Shown: positions 22,127 to 32,261, numbered from the stretch's first letter. The stretch is DNA of 64,000 nt from Oegoconia quadripuncta (GCA_949316235.1 OX438753.1:22500801-22564800); one strand, 5' to 3'. Numbers and translations: made by a program. Notes: generated from the sequence alone by a model not told the origin.

Positions 22127-22886
22127 AAATAATCCACCAATAGTGAGGATTGATGGACTTATGTCAGACTCGTGGACATCTGACAGTCAGTGTTTTTAAG
22201 CCCTGTAACGACTGCCTTTAATCGAAAAACAACAGGGACCAACTATTCAACATGAACTCACTTGTATTAAAATGCCACTAGATTTCTATTAGTGTTTTTC
22301 TAATGTCTTGCTAATGTCATTTACCTAACAAAAGTTAAGTGCAAATTAGGACTACGGAAATCAGTATTCCATAGTACCTCTTGGTTGGAAACACTAACAA
22401 TGCAGAGTGTGACATGTTAATTTTCCTTCAGTGTAAACTTACTTCTAAGATACTTAAACGTTTCATTTCTAAGAGATACATTTTTAAAGATATAAGCAAG
22501 AGTTTTGAAGAGTTCAGAAAAGAGAAACTTAAGGAGACAAAGTATAACCATATTATTATTTTTCTTAAAACGTACTTTAACAAACTTTCATAATAATACC
22601 AGACCAGCCAGTCTAGCATGATCCGTAATCTCTCTACGATGACACCAGTTTGAAGTCTGCTGTCACGTTCATGTATTATGCGAGTAAAGGAGACGTAAAG
22701 CTACTATTACGTGTCGTTAGAGAGACCCTACAGGGCTCGAATAACCGGTTTTTTTTTAGACCTAATCGCAAGCGGTATGTACTTGTCTAGTATCGGTTAA
22801 CTATTGCAACAATACGGTACACTAAGATGTAACCTTTTGGTGTGGCACTTATTTGATTTTCAAATTTATTAGGAACATGTACTTAT
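22127..22886. other. Unassigned stretch
   Basis: No recognised feature. The lysine-rich frame at 22381-22593 has no start context or domain that would justify a call. Confidence 0.4.
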
Positions 22887-22887
22887 A

Positions 22888-23094
22888 ACTTTTTTAATTT
22901 TTTTTATACGAGAGGGCGGCAAACGAGCATGCGGGTCACCTGATGGAAAGCAATCACCGCCGCCCATGGACACCCGCAACACCAAAAAGGTCACAGATGC
23001 GTTGCCGGCCTTTTAGGAAGGTGTAGGCTCGTTTTTTGAAGGTTCCAATGTCGTACTCGTTCGGGAATACCGCTGTAGGAAGTCCGTTCCACAG
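22888..23094 (-). mobile_element. LINE-b 3' end
   Basis: T run, then 'gagggcggcaaacgagcatg' through the codons for '[17 protein letters not shown]' and 'YTFLK'. Ends at 'ccgttccacag' (23094). Short 5'-truncated insertion. Confidence 0.9.
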
Positions 23095-23464
23095 TAACTA
23101 TACACACTTAAACAATATGATTACCTACCTACTCTAATTATATTTCAACTCTATGCAGCGGGGCCGGGCACTACTAATGGATATCGTAGCGGTAACATTA
23201 CCGGTACTTTTAGTGATAAGGTCGCCAAATTGTCATCCCACCTTCCTATCCCCGTGGTGTTGTTTGGGCGTCTGCCGGGACCGCTCCCGGCCGGCTACCC
23301 TCTCGCCTCGGGCTGCTAGGGCTTTACACCCTCCGCACATTAAGATTGGCGGAGGACCACGACACACCTGAGTGTTAGGGCCCACCTAGGTCACTCAACC
23401 TCCCCGCCTCACCCGGCCGGGAGGGTACCTACACATCCGCGGGCAATCCCACCCGTCGGACCCC

Positions 23465-23509
23465 GCGCTTCACGCACTTTGCGCTTCACGCACTTTGCGC
23501 TTCACGCAC
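23465..23509 (+). repeat. 16-bp tandem repeat in LINE 5' UTR
   Basis: Unit gcgcttcacgcacttt, 2.8 exact copies, ending 26 bp before the probable ORF1 start codon. Tandem repeats in 5' UTRs of Jockey/I-group elements are often promoter monomers, which is a possible role here. Confidence 0.95.
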
Positions 23510-23535
23510 CCTCTCTCTTTTTTGCATCTTTCAAA

Positions 23536-24947
23536 ATGTCCCACCTACTTGAGATGGTCGCCGTCAAGTCCATCATGACCCACCTTCTTCGGAACCACCC
23601 CCGCGTCTGTGTCGAACTCAAGGAGTCTCCTCACTTCGCCCACCTACTCGAGGCTGCTGAAAAAAACCTAGCCAAATCCGATGAGCATACCAAACGGCTC
23701 ACCCGCGACCGCTCGCCCCTCAGGCACACCCCCTCATCCCCTGAGGCTGGACCGTCAAGCTCCCCCGCGAGCAAGGACGTCGTAGCCTCAGAAAACGACT
23801 GTACCGATTCGTACGAATCCCTTTCGGACTCGTACTGCACCTCCATGGATGAGGACGAGTTCATCCCGGTCACCAAGACCAAGCGGCAAAAGAGGCGGCG
23901 TAAAACCAAATCTGCTGTCTCCTCCTCTTCTTCGTCAGCGCAGCCTCCTAAAAAGAGCGCTGCGGCCAACACCCCCCCGCCCTCAGCGGAGCCGATGGAC
24001 ACTAGTGCCATCCCGCCCCCCGCCCCTCAGGCCGCCCGCTCCACTCGCCCGCCCCCTATAATAGTACAGGATAAGGCCAAGTGGGGCCGTCTATCTGCTC
24101 TTTTTAATGAAAAGAAGATTGCCTTCACCCACGCCCGTTCGACCCCTCAGGGTATCAAAGTCGAGGTACCTACCTCCGACGAACACCGTCGCCTCACGAC
24201 CCTCCTCAAAGCCGAAGCTATCGGCTTTCATACGTATGCCCTAGAGGCGGAACCCCTCTTCCGCGCGGTCATACGCGGAGTGCCAAAGGAGCTGGACTCC
24301 AAGGATATCTTGGAGGACCTCCAGGCGCAGGGCTTCCCCGCTTCCGAAGTACACATGATGTACAATGGCCGCACCAAAACACCATACGACATGGTGCTGG
24401 TCATTCTCCCCATGACCCATGTAGGCAAATCAGTCGCCAGCAAGCTGAAGACTGTTTGCAACCTCTCCGGCCTCACCGTAGAGCCCCCCAATCGCAAAGG
24501 CCCCCGGGCCAATGCCACCGATGTCAGCTTTACGGGCACTCTGCCCGTAATTGCTTTGCCACTCCAAGGTGCGTCAAGTGCCTCGGAGATCACGGCACAA
24601 CCGACTGCACCCGCCCCAAAGTTAGGGAGGAGTGCACCGAGCCGCCGAGCTGCGTCTTGTGAGGAGCCACTGGGCACCCCGCGAATTACCGCGGATGCCC
24701 GATGGCTCCTCGCAGGAACCGCGTTGCGGCTGGGCGCACCCCTGCCCAAACTAATTCGCCGCCGCGCCCACTCATGTCCTTTGGTGTGACCAAACCCAAT
24801 TTTCCCCCGCTAAAGCCTACAAGTTATATGCCGCCACCGGCTGTAGCTGACCTGCGCCCCTCATGGGCAAATTTTTTAAGTTGCAGATCGAATCCCGCGA
24901 GGGGTAAATTTTTTTTTTGTTTGGGACTAGATAGACTTAGACTTTAA
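23536..24947 (+). pseudogene. Jockey-type ORF1 (Gag-like RNA-binding protein), broken
   Basis: ORF1 of a non-LTR retrotransposon, a nucleocapsid-like RNA-binding protein. I start it at the ATG at 23536 (context caaaatg) rather than the upstream in-frame ATG at 23479, which lies in the tandem repeat. Order: N-terminal leucine-rich segment, a Ser/Pro/Lys-rich low-complexity region (about residues 60-180), an RRM-like/PRE_C2HC region (about 230-310, 'LFRAVIRGVPKELDSKDI'), then three CCHC knuckles. The frame is lost by an apparent 1-base deletion in the C run at 24501-24505; the knuckles are read in the next frame (C-x2-C-x4-H-x4-C at 24513-24554; second at 24570-24608). In the third knuckle the second cysteine codon is TGA (24660-24662). 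The Pro-rich tail continues to about 24880. At least two disabling changes. Confidence 0.9.
24880..24912 (+). mobile_element. SINE-III-like fragment (B box only)
   Basis: 'ttgcagatcgaatcccgcga' followed by 'ggggtaa' matches the B-box region of SINE-III (complement at 49150-49185). About 30 bp, directly at the truncated end of the Jockey element. Confidence 0.55.
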
Positions 24948-25014
24948 CTCATTTGGGATAAAGTAATGAAACCCTGTATGTAAGACTGCGTGTACCTATC
25001 AACGCGAAACTTAT

Positions 25015-25135
25015 TTAGAAAACGTATACGTATAGCCCTTTGAATGAGCTACTGATTTTGCGGAGCCGACTTAGATACGTGACCAGCAAGTTTAATTTTA
25101 TTTCTTGTATTGACATCATGTATGTCACTATTTTT
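25015..25135 (-). pseudogene. LINE-a coding fragment
   Basis: The minus strand gives 'VNTRNKIKLAGHVSKSAPQN' and, after a stop, a decayed 'FKGLYVYVF'-like segment, matching the central LINE-a tail (compare 17100-17195). No 3' UTR. It touches the next repeat at about 25130. Confidence 0.7.
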
Positions 25136-25320
25136 AACCCCCGACGAGAAAAGGCGGATGTTGTGTTGTTGACGGCATTGTGTGTGTGTCCGTTCTTCAT
25201 TCGGATGTATCTCAGTAATGTGATTACTTTTTTTTTAAGACTAAATAAGGAGACCAAGTTATTGCCATGTTTGATGGAAATCAGTTAAGCCGTTTCGAAG
25301 ATAGGTTTGGTTTATCTGGA
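25130..25320 (+). repeat. Dispersed repeat Q ('aacccccgacgagaa')
   Basis: 'ttttaacccccgacgagaaa', 'ttgacggcattgtgtgtgtg', 'taagccgtttcgaagatagg', 'tttatctgga'. Related segments: 45390-45530 (+), 63290-63420 (-), shorter ones at 47640-47725 and 63735-63790. Common lepidopteran pattern; class unknown. Confidence 0.7.
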
Positions 25321-25392
25321 ATATAATCGCTGGTTTTCTAGGGGTTTTTCATTTATCATGCTATCGAAAAGCCATCACTCATCTAGTCGCAA

Positions 25393-25532
25393 ACTATACA
25401 AGGTGAATTTGAATTCGTGTAATTCTTATTAACTGGTGACGCCACTCTTGATTACGAACAACTGTCCCCAAGGCACCATAGTCGAATTCGATCAAAAAAA
25501 AAATTGATCATCATTTTCACCCTGTATAATGA
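25393..25532. mobile_element. Candidate short MITE M7
   Basis: Ends 'tatacaaggtgaa' (left) and 'tttcaccctgtata' (right) are near-perfect complements over 13-14 bp, about 140 bp apart. The left interior 'attcgtgtaattcttatta' matches the complement of 39505-39545, so this is a family. Target duplication not resolved. Confidence 0.55.
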
Positions 25533-25960
25533 TCGGTGTAAGTATCCGAAAAATAGTTTTTTATTTATTTATCTACATGGTACAGCAATCGCTAACCCTA
25601 AGGGACACTCGGATGTTTACGATTGTCACCGCAAACATCCCAAATATTACTCTTACGTAACGAAACGGAATGTGATTACTAGACCATTGAGTAGGTAGAT
25701 CAATACCTTGTCATCGTATAACATGAGTATTTTCTCTGTGGACGGGTTGTCGAACAAATCGGTTTTATTCGTAAATAGATTCTCAATATAAAAAAGTAAC
25801 ATGTTGTTATTGGCTTCTGACAACGGTTGAGTGTTATACTAACTTTTGTGATTTATATTTCCATTTATGTGAATATCATAAATATTATATTAGTAAAATA
25901 TTTATTTAAAAACAGTAACAAATAAAGAGATGGAATTTAAATATAAACTAGAACAAAAGT
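25533..25960. other. Unassigned stretch
   Basis: AT-rich, no frame or repeat recognised. Confidence 0.4.
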
Positions 25961-25967
25961 AAAAAAT

Positions 25968-26165
25968 TGGGGCCGCGAGGCAAGGTACCCAAAACGCTGG
26001 CGGCGTTTCCTCGTTGTATGCTGATACTTAAGCGTTGGGCGAGGAAACAACCAGCTCTCGGGTCACCAGTGACATCGACTAAGCGCTTTGAAATATCAAA
26101 GAAAAATTTAAGAGCGCTCGGCCCCCAAGGACCTAAAGTTTCGACTCCGAAAGCTAGGAAAATTA
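25968..26165 (+). other. GC-rich island of unknown nature
   Basis: 'ggggccgcgaggcaaggtac', 'cgctggcggcgtttcctcgt', 'gggcgaggaaacaaccagct' and 'gcgctcggcccccaaggacc' in an otherwise AT-rich kilobase. A short plus-strand frame covers it (basic, no domain recognised). It looks like part of a repeat or a decayed coding region, with no second copy in this window. Confidence 0.4.
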
Positions 26166-27340
26166 TGTATAATATTATATTATGTATGTGTCACACATAT
26201 TGACTTGCAAAAACTTGACCAAGTCGACTCTACTATAAAAAGCTTTGAGATCGAATGTAGAGCCAAGTCGGGCACTTTCTTATTTGAATAGTTCTTTTGA
26301 AATATATTAAATTTTTTATTGAAATTCTTAAGTAACAAAACTTAAATCACAAAGAAACACATATGTACATTTTTCTAAAATATTTGTTAATGTCCATTTC
26401 TTTGTGTGTGTGTACAATAAAGTGTTAAAATAAAAATAAAATAAATAAATAAAATATGTAAAATACTGTAAATATGTATTCTTCTTGTTAGCGTGTAGGT
26501 ATAGTGAAATCAGTTGATCAACTTCATTTACAGTGTCAGTTTACAAACTGCCGGATGGCCTAAGACTTGACAATAGCCGAGATAATAGCCGTGCCTTTAA
26601 CTTAACTTTAATCTGTGTATTAAATTACCAATTGTGTTACTTACTGGACTCTAAAATGCACTGAGCTGTTTCGAGAAATGGGTGTACGGCCGTGATTGCT
26701 TGCTCGACTTAGCGAGCGACACTACCGTGCCCCCTGATCCCTACTACTTTTCCATCCACAGTTTCGCCAGCGTGGAGATACGTTGTCGCAGACTGTTATC
26801 TCATCTTATTTTGTCTTAAACTAACATAATTATATCCTTCATTAGGGCCCAAGCTACCTATTTAGTCGGGAAATGGTAGCAAACAGACAGAGTCACTTTA
26901 GCATTTATAATATAAGTATGGATTGTTGTCAATCCGAGTTATACAACAGTACTCGTAGTTAGCCCTCACGCTAGACGAATTCGTTTTATTAAATTTGGAA
27001 GTTTCCTCAGATTATTCAGTATAATGGTGCATAATGTAAGTTTATATTTTATTAGTAAACTTATATATTATAAACAAATGTACGTTCCCATTGCAGGGGC
27101 AGGCACAGCATTCTCTCCCAGCAATATAGTTTGGTGGATTTTTTTGTCAAACTAGTAGTTACATGGCTGTCATTGTTTTAAGGTTACCGACTTGGCTAGA
27201 CTGCTTTCAAATGAGAACTAATGTAAGCAAAAATATTTGGTTTTCATATTTATTCATAATAATTTCACTTAAAAGGTGCTTGTAATGAGGTTGTTTAACC
27301 TTTTAACATGTTAAGCACAAATAATACTACATACGCGGAG
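26166..27340. other. Unassigned stretch with an A-rich LINE-like tail
   Basis: 'tgtacaataaagtgttaaaa' followed by '(aaat)n' at 26413-26456 looks like the 3' end and tail of a plus-strand retroelement whose body I cannot recognise. No other feature. Confidence 0.45.
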
Positions 27341-27344
27341 TGTC

Positions 27345-27560
27345 TGTTAGGTTTCGGCATGTAAAAAGAATAGAACCACCCCATCTCTTTCAGTGGATAC
27401 TAAAGGCGACTAAGGGACTTTCCACCAAAAACTACAGACTTCCAATTTTTAACGGCTGTGGGCTTACGTGTATATTTTTGTATATTTCGAAAGGTGAACG
27501 TGGCACCCAAACGCTTTGTTTGGGTTATCACTGCTCACCCCAATTGGAATGACATGACAT
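27345..27560 (+). repeat. Dispersed repeat K, copy 2
   Basis: 'tactaaaggcgactaaggga', 'tttaacggctgtgggct' and 'gtgtatatttttgtatattt' match 10090-10210. It then passes into 'aacgctttgtttgggttatc' (related words at 34745-34790 and 55095-55150). Confidence 0.65.
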
Positions 27561-27587
27561 TCTGTATGTTATATACAACAAGCAGCA

Positions 27588-27778
27588 AGTAGGCGTGGGG
27601 AGTGAATCCACCCGTATACAGTTAATATACTGAACATTCGCACTAAGAATTTCAGCACTTCATTCATAATTCGAACAGCCAAGGCATGGAACACCTTCCA
27701 GCGTCAGTCTTTCCTGAATCTTACTACCTTATAATTTTCAAATGTAGAGTGAATAGGCATTTACAGTTATCATAAAAA
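27588..27778 (+). mobile_element. LINE-c C-terminal fragment
   Basis: Diverged copy of 62060-62265: 'aggcgtggggagtgaatcca', 'cgaacagccaaggcatggaa', 'gtcagtctttcctgaatctt', 'gagtgaataggcatttacag'. Frames are broken. Confidence 0.85.
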
Positions 27779-28239
27779 AGTAGGTACTAGTACATATTTT
27801 GTACTTCAATGAACAACGTTCACAAATTAATACGTATCTTGTTTTGGCCACAAAAATTTCCCTAATTTAAATTCGACGCGGGTAATTTTGCGAGGAATGA
27901 TGGAAACATTTTGAGGATTGTTTGCAAATTGTTACAGGTTTAATTTACGCAAAGGTTTGTTTGAAAAGCGTAAATTATAAATTATGTGAATTTTTAAACA
28001 CAACCGTTTACACTTTTGGTATTCACAAACGCTCTCAAGGTGTCAGTCAGATAAAAAATAAACGTTGTATAAGCATTAATTATTCAATAACCACTAGAGA
28101 TGGGTAATAAATTACGTCACGATGAAAAAATAACTGTGATCAGTTAAACAGTCAGATCACGGTGATGTTTACGAAAGGAACAGCGTTCCAAAGTCACTGT
28201 TCGAAATACAAACCATACAGCGACAGAAGAAAAACCATA
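27779..28239. other. Unassigned stretch
   Basis: No recognised feature. The start of repeat J (minus) is near 28240. Confidence 0.4.
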
Positions 28240-28466
28240 CAGTACGAATGTGTGTATGTTTGTTACCTCTTCACCCCTAAACGGCTGAACAGATTTGTTT
28301 GTAACTTGGTAGATAGATAGATTAGGACTTGGATTAACAGACAGGCTACTTTTTATCCCGGATAAGTGACTGGTTCCTTTAGGATCGGTATTATTAATGG
28401 GATTACTTTTGAGTCGTAGAGTGACATAATATTGTAGTAGAACGAAGTCGCGGGCCACAGCTAGTT
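28240..28466 (-). repeat. Repeat J, minus-strand copy
   Basis: The right end reads, on the minus strand, 'ctagctgtggcccgcgactt' and 'cgttctact'; the interior 'tatccgggataaaaagtagc' and 'ctaatctatctatctaccaa' match the repeat J layout, including the region before 'gttcagccgtttaggggtga'. Confidence 0.75.
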
Positions 28467-28806
28467 GCTAATAAAATGTAAATGACTTAATAAACATAAG
28501 ACATTATTTATAATTTGAAATATTTACAACATTTAATATATTTTTGTCGTATATTGAACTAATTTCAACGCATAAACCAATAAATGTGTCTTATCTTCTC
28601 AAATATACGACCAAGAGAAGCCGTTACGTTTAGTATTACATCGTAGATTTGAGAATGATTCTAATTTATCGGTTTTTCTATGAGATTTATTTATTTTTGT
28701 TAGTTTACACGCCAATATTGTTAAATTAGTACCGCTCTGTATTCTGAAAGCCATACATTATCCTGAAAAATAGTAACAAACTGTAAATTCTACTCAAATG
28801 CTCAAA
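28467..28806. other. Unassigned AT-rich stretch
   Basis: Nothing recognised. Confidence 0.4.
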
Positions 28807-29041
28807 TTTAAGTATTCGGTTGGTTAAAATGTCCGCCTGGCTAGCTACCACCATCTTATCTAAATCTGCCGCCAAGCAGCAATGTTAATAGCATTGTTGT
28901 GTTCCGGTTGTCAGAGATAAGATAGCCAGTCCCCCAAATGTGTTGGGGTTTCCGGGTCAGTACGCTTCCACCTTCGACCTCATCTTCACTTAACATCAGG
29001 TGTGATTGAGGTCAAGTACGAATCCGTCGTGCATAAAAAAA
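28807..29041 (+). mobile_element. SINE-I copy 6, 5'-truncated
   Basis: Starts in the body at 'tttaagtattcggttggt', lacks the tRNA head and about 12 bp of 'ggtggtagggca', then continues intact to the A tail at 29034-29043. Confidence 0.92.
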
Positions 29042-29090
29042 AATGTTTCAAATTTAGTCGATTATTTTTTATGAAAACTATGGTTTAGAC

Positions 29091-29725
29091 CAGTGGTGGG
29101 CAAACTTTCTTCATAGGGGGGCAGAATGTTTAAGAAATTTCAGAGGAGGGCCATAATTATTAAAAATTAATTTTGTTTTAAAATCTTTCAATCATCTAAA
29201 TATTAGAAATGTGTCCACAGCGGGTTAGCACTTGACCTCAATCACACCTGATGTTAAGTGAAGATAAGGCGAAGGTGGTAGCATACTGACCCGGAATCTC
29301 CATCTCATTTGGGGGACTGGCTATCTATTATCTCTGACAACCGGAACACAACAATGCCATTAACATTGCTGTTTGGCGGCAGATTTAGATAAGATGGTGG
29401 TAGCTAGCCAGGCGAACATTTAATATGCCCTATCACCAATCAAACCGAGTACTAAATATGTAACCCGCTGGGAATCGAACCCGCGACCTCCGAAACGTAA
29501 ACCCAATGTTGTTTACATTGAGCTACGGAGGCGGTATGTGTGTTTATTTGTTTGTTGCTCTATCACGGCGATATGACCTACGCGGCTAATCTAGTTGGTT
29601 CCTGATTATTCTACTTTATTCTGCTGGTCCATTAAAATATAATTATCGCGGGCCATATACTATTTATTTTGAAGGACTGTATGTGGGCCGGAGCTGGCCC
29701 GCGGGCCGTACTTTGGCCACCACTG
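29091..29725. mobile_element. hAT-type non-autonomous DNA transposon
   Basis: Inverted ends: left cagtggtgggcaaact and right, on the complement, cagtggtggccaaagt (14 of 16 identical). Flanked by 8-bp direct repeats gtttagac (29083-29090) and gtttagag (29726-29733). An 8-bp duplication with CAG-starting ends is the hAT signature. The interior has 'ggccgga' and 'ggcccgcgggccgta' words and no transposase. A SINE-I is inserted within it (29215-29535). Own length is about 310 bp. Confidence 0.92.
29215..29535 (-). mobile_element. SINE-I copy 7, nested in hAT element
   Basis: A minus-strand, nearly full-length copy with its head at the right end ('ctacggaggcggt'). Flanked by the 6-bp direct repeat atgtgt (29209-29214 and 29536-29541). 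Its insertion postdates the hAT element. Confidence 0.93.
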
Positions 29726-29733
29726 GTTTAGAG

Positions 29734-30017
29734 CAAACGTGGCATTCCTTATTATTCCTCATTGACATCTGTGACTTCATCAAGGTGAAAAGTAACGATT
29801 TGTAGTCCTAAGTAAAACGTAACCATCCGTGTTGTGATATTTGTAGACGGCGATACACGTCAGAAAGCTCACGAGTTTGTTTACAAATAATATGAACGCA
29901 AACATGGGTGCAGTACGTTAATGGGCAAGCAGTGAATCAAACCAGACGTGATCTACAAGTGTGATCACACAATATCGGGAAAATGTGTAAACAACATACG
30001 AACGACATTAGAGTGAC
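29734..30017. other. Unassigned stretch
   Basis: Single-copy-looking sequence, no frame or repeat recognised. Confidence 0.4.
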
Positions 30018-30020
30018 AAT

Positions 30021-30165
30021 GGTGTCGATTCGGATGTACACCAACTAAACTAAACCAAAACAAAACAAGTTTGAAAGTAGTACTGTCTCTTTCTCCCTGG
30101 AACAGTACGATGCGACGGCACCACTCTAAAACTGGTTTTAGTTGTACATCCGAATCGACACCAAT
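30021..30165. mobile_element. Palindromic MITE M1, copy 2
   Basis: Left end 'ggtgtcgattcggatgtaca' and right end 'tgtacatccgaatcgacacc' are exact complements over 20 bases, and the pairing continues through 'ctaaac'/'gttttag'. The middle 'ccctggaacagtacgatgcg' is shared with the copies at 1964 and 53824. No coding capacity. Confidence 0.92.
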
Positions 30166-30281
30166 ATCGATGGTTTTAGTCGTTGAGAGGAATCTGTTTC
30201 TATATAAGTGTAGCGACACACCCGCGGGAGGTACGACACCGAGAATTCGGCTGATACGCTCGCAGTGTTTTTAAGTTACCT

Positions 30282-30609
30282 ATGACACATCAGACGAAAT
30301 TACGCGGCATTCAGCGTAGTTCCGAACCTTTCGTCTAGCTACTGTTTCCGCGAAAACGTCTTCAATGTATTTTGCGACGCGTTACGCGATCGCATGTTCG
30401 GCCAGCGTAGTTGAACGTTCAGCGCGCACTTTCAAAGCGAAGAGCGGCAACGTTACGTTCCTGTTCAGCAATGACTAACCTCTTTCTTTCAGTACAAGTG
30501 ACCACACTGATACAGAAGACGACGACGCCACGTATTGTCCGTCGCGTAATGCGCTGAAGTAGACGCCGCGCGCCGCGTAATTACGCATTCGGTGCGTTTG
30601 GTGTGTCAT
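30282..30609. mobile_element. GC-rich inverted-repeat element M5
   Basis: The left end 'atgacacatcagacg' then 'aaattacgcggc', and the right end (complement) 'atgacacaccaaacgcaccg' then 'attacgcggc', are imperfect inverted repeats about 330 bp apart. The interior is rich in CGCG/GCG words. No open frame or clear target duplication. Probably a MITE. Confidence 0.6.
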
Positions 30610-30676
30610 GCCAACCGAAAACTACGACCGATAATTCAGTCGCCGAAGTGTCGGCGCGTATTTTCGGCAGGTCTGG

Positions 30677-30818
30677 ACCCCAATTCTCGCGCATTCGACA
30701 TTTCTCTGTCGATAGACATCCATAGATCTGTCGCTTTTGCACATGCATGTAAGTGTGAAAGAGATAGACATACCAATGTCTATCGGCAGTGATATGTCGA
30801 ACGCGCGAGAATCGGGGC
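30677..30818. mobile_element. Inverted-repeat element M6
   Basis: Arms of about 45 bp: left 'ccccaattctcgcgcattcg' (from 30678) and right complement 'ccccgattctcgcgcgttcg' (ending 30817), continuing through 'acat' and 'tcgatagac'/'ccgatagac'. About 142 bp in total with a short loop; folds almost entirely. Sits 67 bp after M5. Confidence 0.78.
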
Positions 30819-30881
30819 CCTGTCCCTACACTAATAGTAATGGTTCACCATTATCATCATATCAGCCATCATACTGTTGAA

Positions 30882-31211
30882 AACCGCCTCCGTAGCTCGA
30901 TGTAAACAACATAGGGTTTACTAATCGGAGGTCGCGGGTTCGATCCCCAGCGGGGTACATGTTTAGTACCCGGTTTGGTTGGTGGTGGGGCATTTTAAAT
31001 GTCCGCCTGGCTAGCTACCACCATCTTATCTAAATCTGCCGCCAAACAGCAATGTTAATAGCATTGTTGTGTTCCGGTTGTCAGAGATAAGATAGCCAGT
31101 TCCCCAAATATTTGGGTTTCCGGGTCAGTACGGTTCCACCTTCGACCTCATCTTCACTTAACATCAGGTGTGATTGAGGTCAACTGCTAATCCGTTGTGC
31201 ATAAAAAAAAG
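30882..31211 (+). mobile_element. SINE-I copy 8, full length
   Basis: Complete from 'aaccgcctccgtagctcgat' to the A tail 'cataaaaaaaag'; B box gcgggttcgatcccc intact. Like copies 3 and 4, this one keeps an intact head and B box. Confidence 0.95.
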
Positions 31212-31619
31212 AATACAGGCCTCGTACATTGGTAGAGCGACCTGTTCATTTGCATCCAGCGTCTTCTTCCGTCCTCCATGCTGAGATGGACATCCCAGGC
31301 TCCTCTTCTCCCGCGTGTTGCGCCCTTCCACTTCATCTTGCTTAACTGCTGGACTATGTACCCTACCCCCGCTTTCTCTCGCAGGGCACTAACTGAAAAT
31401 CAGTGTCTTACCGCTATAAGTGAGGATCCTTACTGAGCGATGGCCCATTTGTGGTACAGATACACATACAACTCTATTATAAGTTATAACAGTTGTACTT
31501 AATTTTTGTTTTTATTTTTATTACTGTGAAATAAGGCTACATTTCGTAAGAATAACACTAAGCAGAATGATTGTAGCGTCGAATATTTTTGTATGTGTTT
31601 CTGTAATATGCCAATAAAC
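31212..31619. other. Unassigned stretch, partly GC-richer
   Basis: 31240-31420 is less AT-rich ('cgtcttcttccgtcctccat', 'cccgcgtgttgcgcccttcc', 'cccccgctttctctcgcagg'). No frame or ends recognised; possibly a decayed transposon segment. Confidence 0.4.
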
Positions 31620-31872
31620 GCTTTATCTACCTATGTCGGTGACTTCTGTTCTTCTACGGGTCTCATCATTCATATTCGATCTCGTAGTGATACGCCGGAC
31701 CTCGGTCTCTCCACTGCTTATTACCTTGCTTTGTAGGCCCATAGTGAGAGGCCACTTTATGCCATAGACAATTATCTTTAAGTACTCTGGTATCTTGTCT
31801 GAACTGGATTCGACGATTTCCCTCGTTCGTCCAAACATATTACTCGTCGAGAATAGAGTTTCCAACTGGTAT
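31620..31872 (-). pseudogene. RTE-type RT fragment, decayed
   Basis: The minus strand keeps 'KIPEYLKIIVYGIKWPLTMG' and 'NDETRRRTEVTDIGR', equivalent to the 'TWSLTMGL'-'VTDI' region of RTE at 5912-6406, with internal loss between them. No catalytic part. Confidence 0.8.
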
Positions 31873-32104
31873 CGACGCGAACAAGATAGAGGCGTTTATC
31901 ATAATATTCGTTTTGCCCGTGTTTATGATAAAGGGTCACCTGTTGGGAAACTCGATTAAGGTATAATGCCATAATGCCATGGTCTTTGGTTTTTGGTTAC
32001 GGAACGTCAAAATGGACTGCAAATGCCGCGTGCAAAGCTACAAGTGCCTACCTTGGGCTCATAGCTAATACAGTGACGTTGGTATTAGTAATTTGCATTG
32101 TTAA
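31873..32104. other. Unassigned stretch
   Basis: The short frame at 31974-32156 runs into candidate MITE M8 and is not called. Confidence 0.4.
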
Positions 32105-32251
32105 ACCAAGAAAAAAGAACGGTGGAGCATTTAATATGACGTATACATCAAAATGACTATGTTACCATACGATATTGATGTGTGCGTAAGCTCGCGTAGA
32201 AATCGGCACCGTTTGTGACTTCAGTTCTATCGTCTAATGTTTTTTCTTGGT
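32105..32251. mobile_element. Candidate MITE M8
   Basis: Perfect 12-bp complementary ends accaagaaaaaa (32105-32116) and ttttttcttggt (32240-32251). The interior phrase 'tattgatgtgtgcgtaag' recurs as 'tattgatgtgtgtgtaag' at about 34000-34018 without the ends. Could still be chance. Confidence 0.4.
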
Positions 32252-32261
32252 CTATGTTTTC

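Larger units (their letters stand above)
23155..24947 (+). mobile_element. Jockey-type LINE, 5' end retained and 3' end lost
   Basis: A GC-rich segment quite unlike its surroundings. It holds a 5' UTR of about 380 bp, a 16-bp tandem repeat just before the coding start, ORF1 (next entry), and then nothing: no ORF2 (endonuclease/reverse transcriptase) and no poly-A. The right edge is a SINE-III-like fragment at about 24880-24910. Retaining the 5' end but not the 3' end is opposite to the usual 5' truncation and suggests a later deletion or a transposon breakpoint. Confidence 0.8.

Noticed and set aside
23631..24749. Minus-strand frames opposite ORF1
   Set aside because: Shadows of the GC-rich plus-strand ORF1, which has the recognisable zinc knuckles.
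31212..31440. LTR of a retrotransposon
   Set aside because: No TG...CA ends, primer-binding site or second copy were found, and no LTR-type gag/pol remnants occur in the window.
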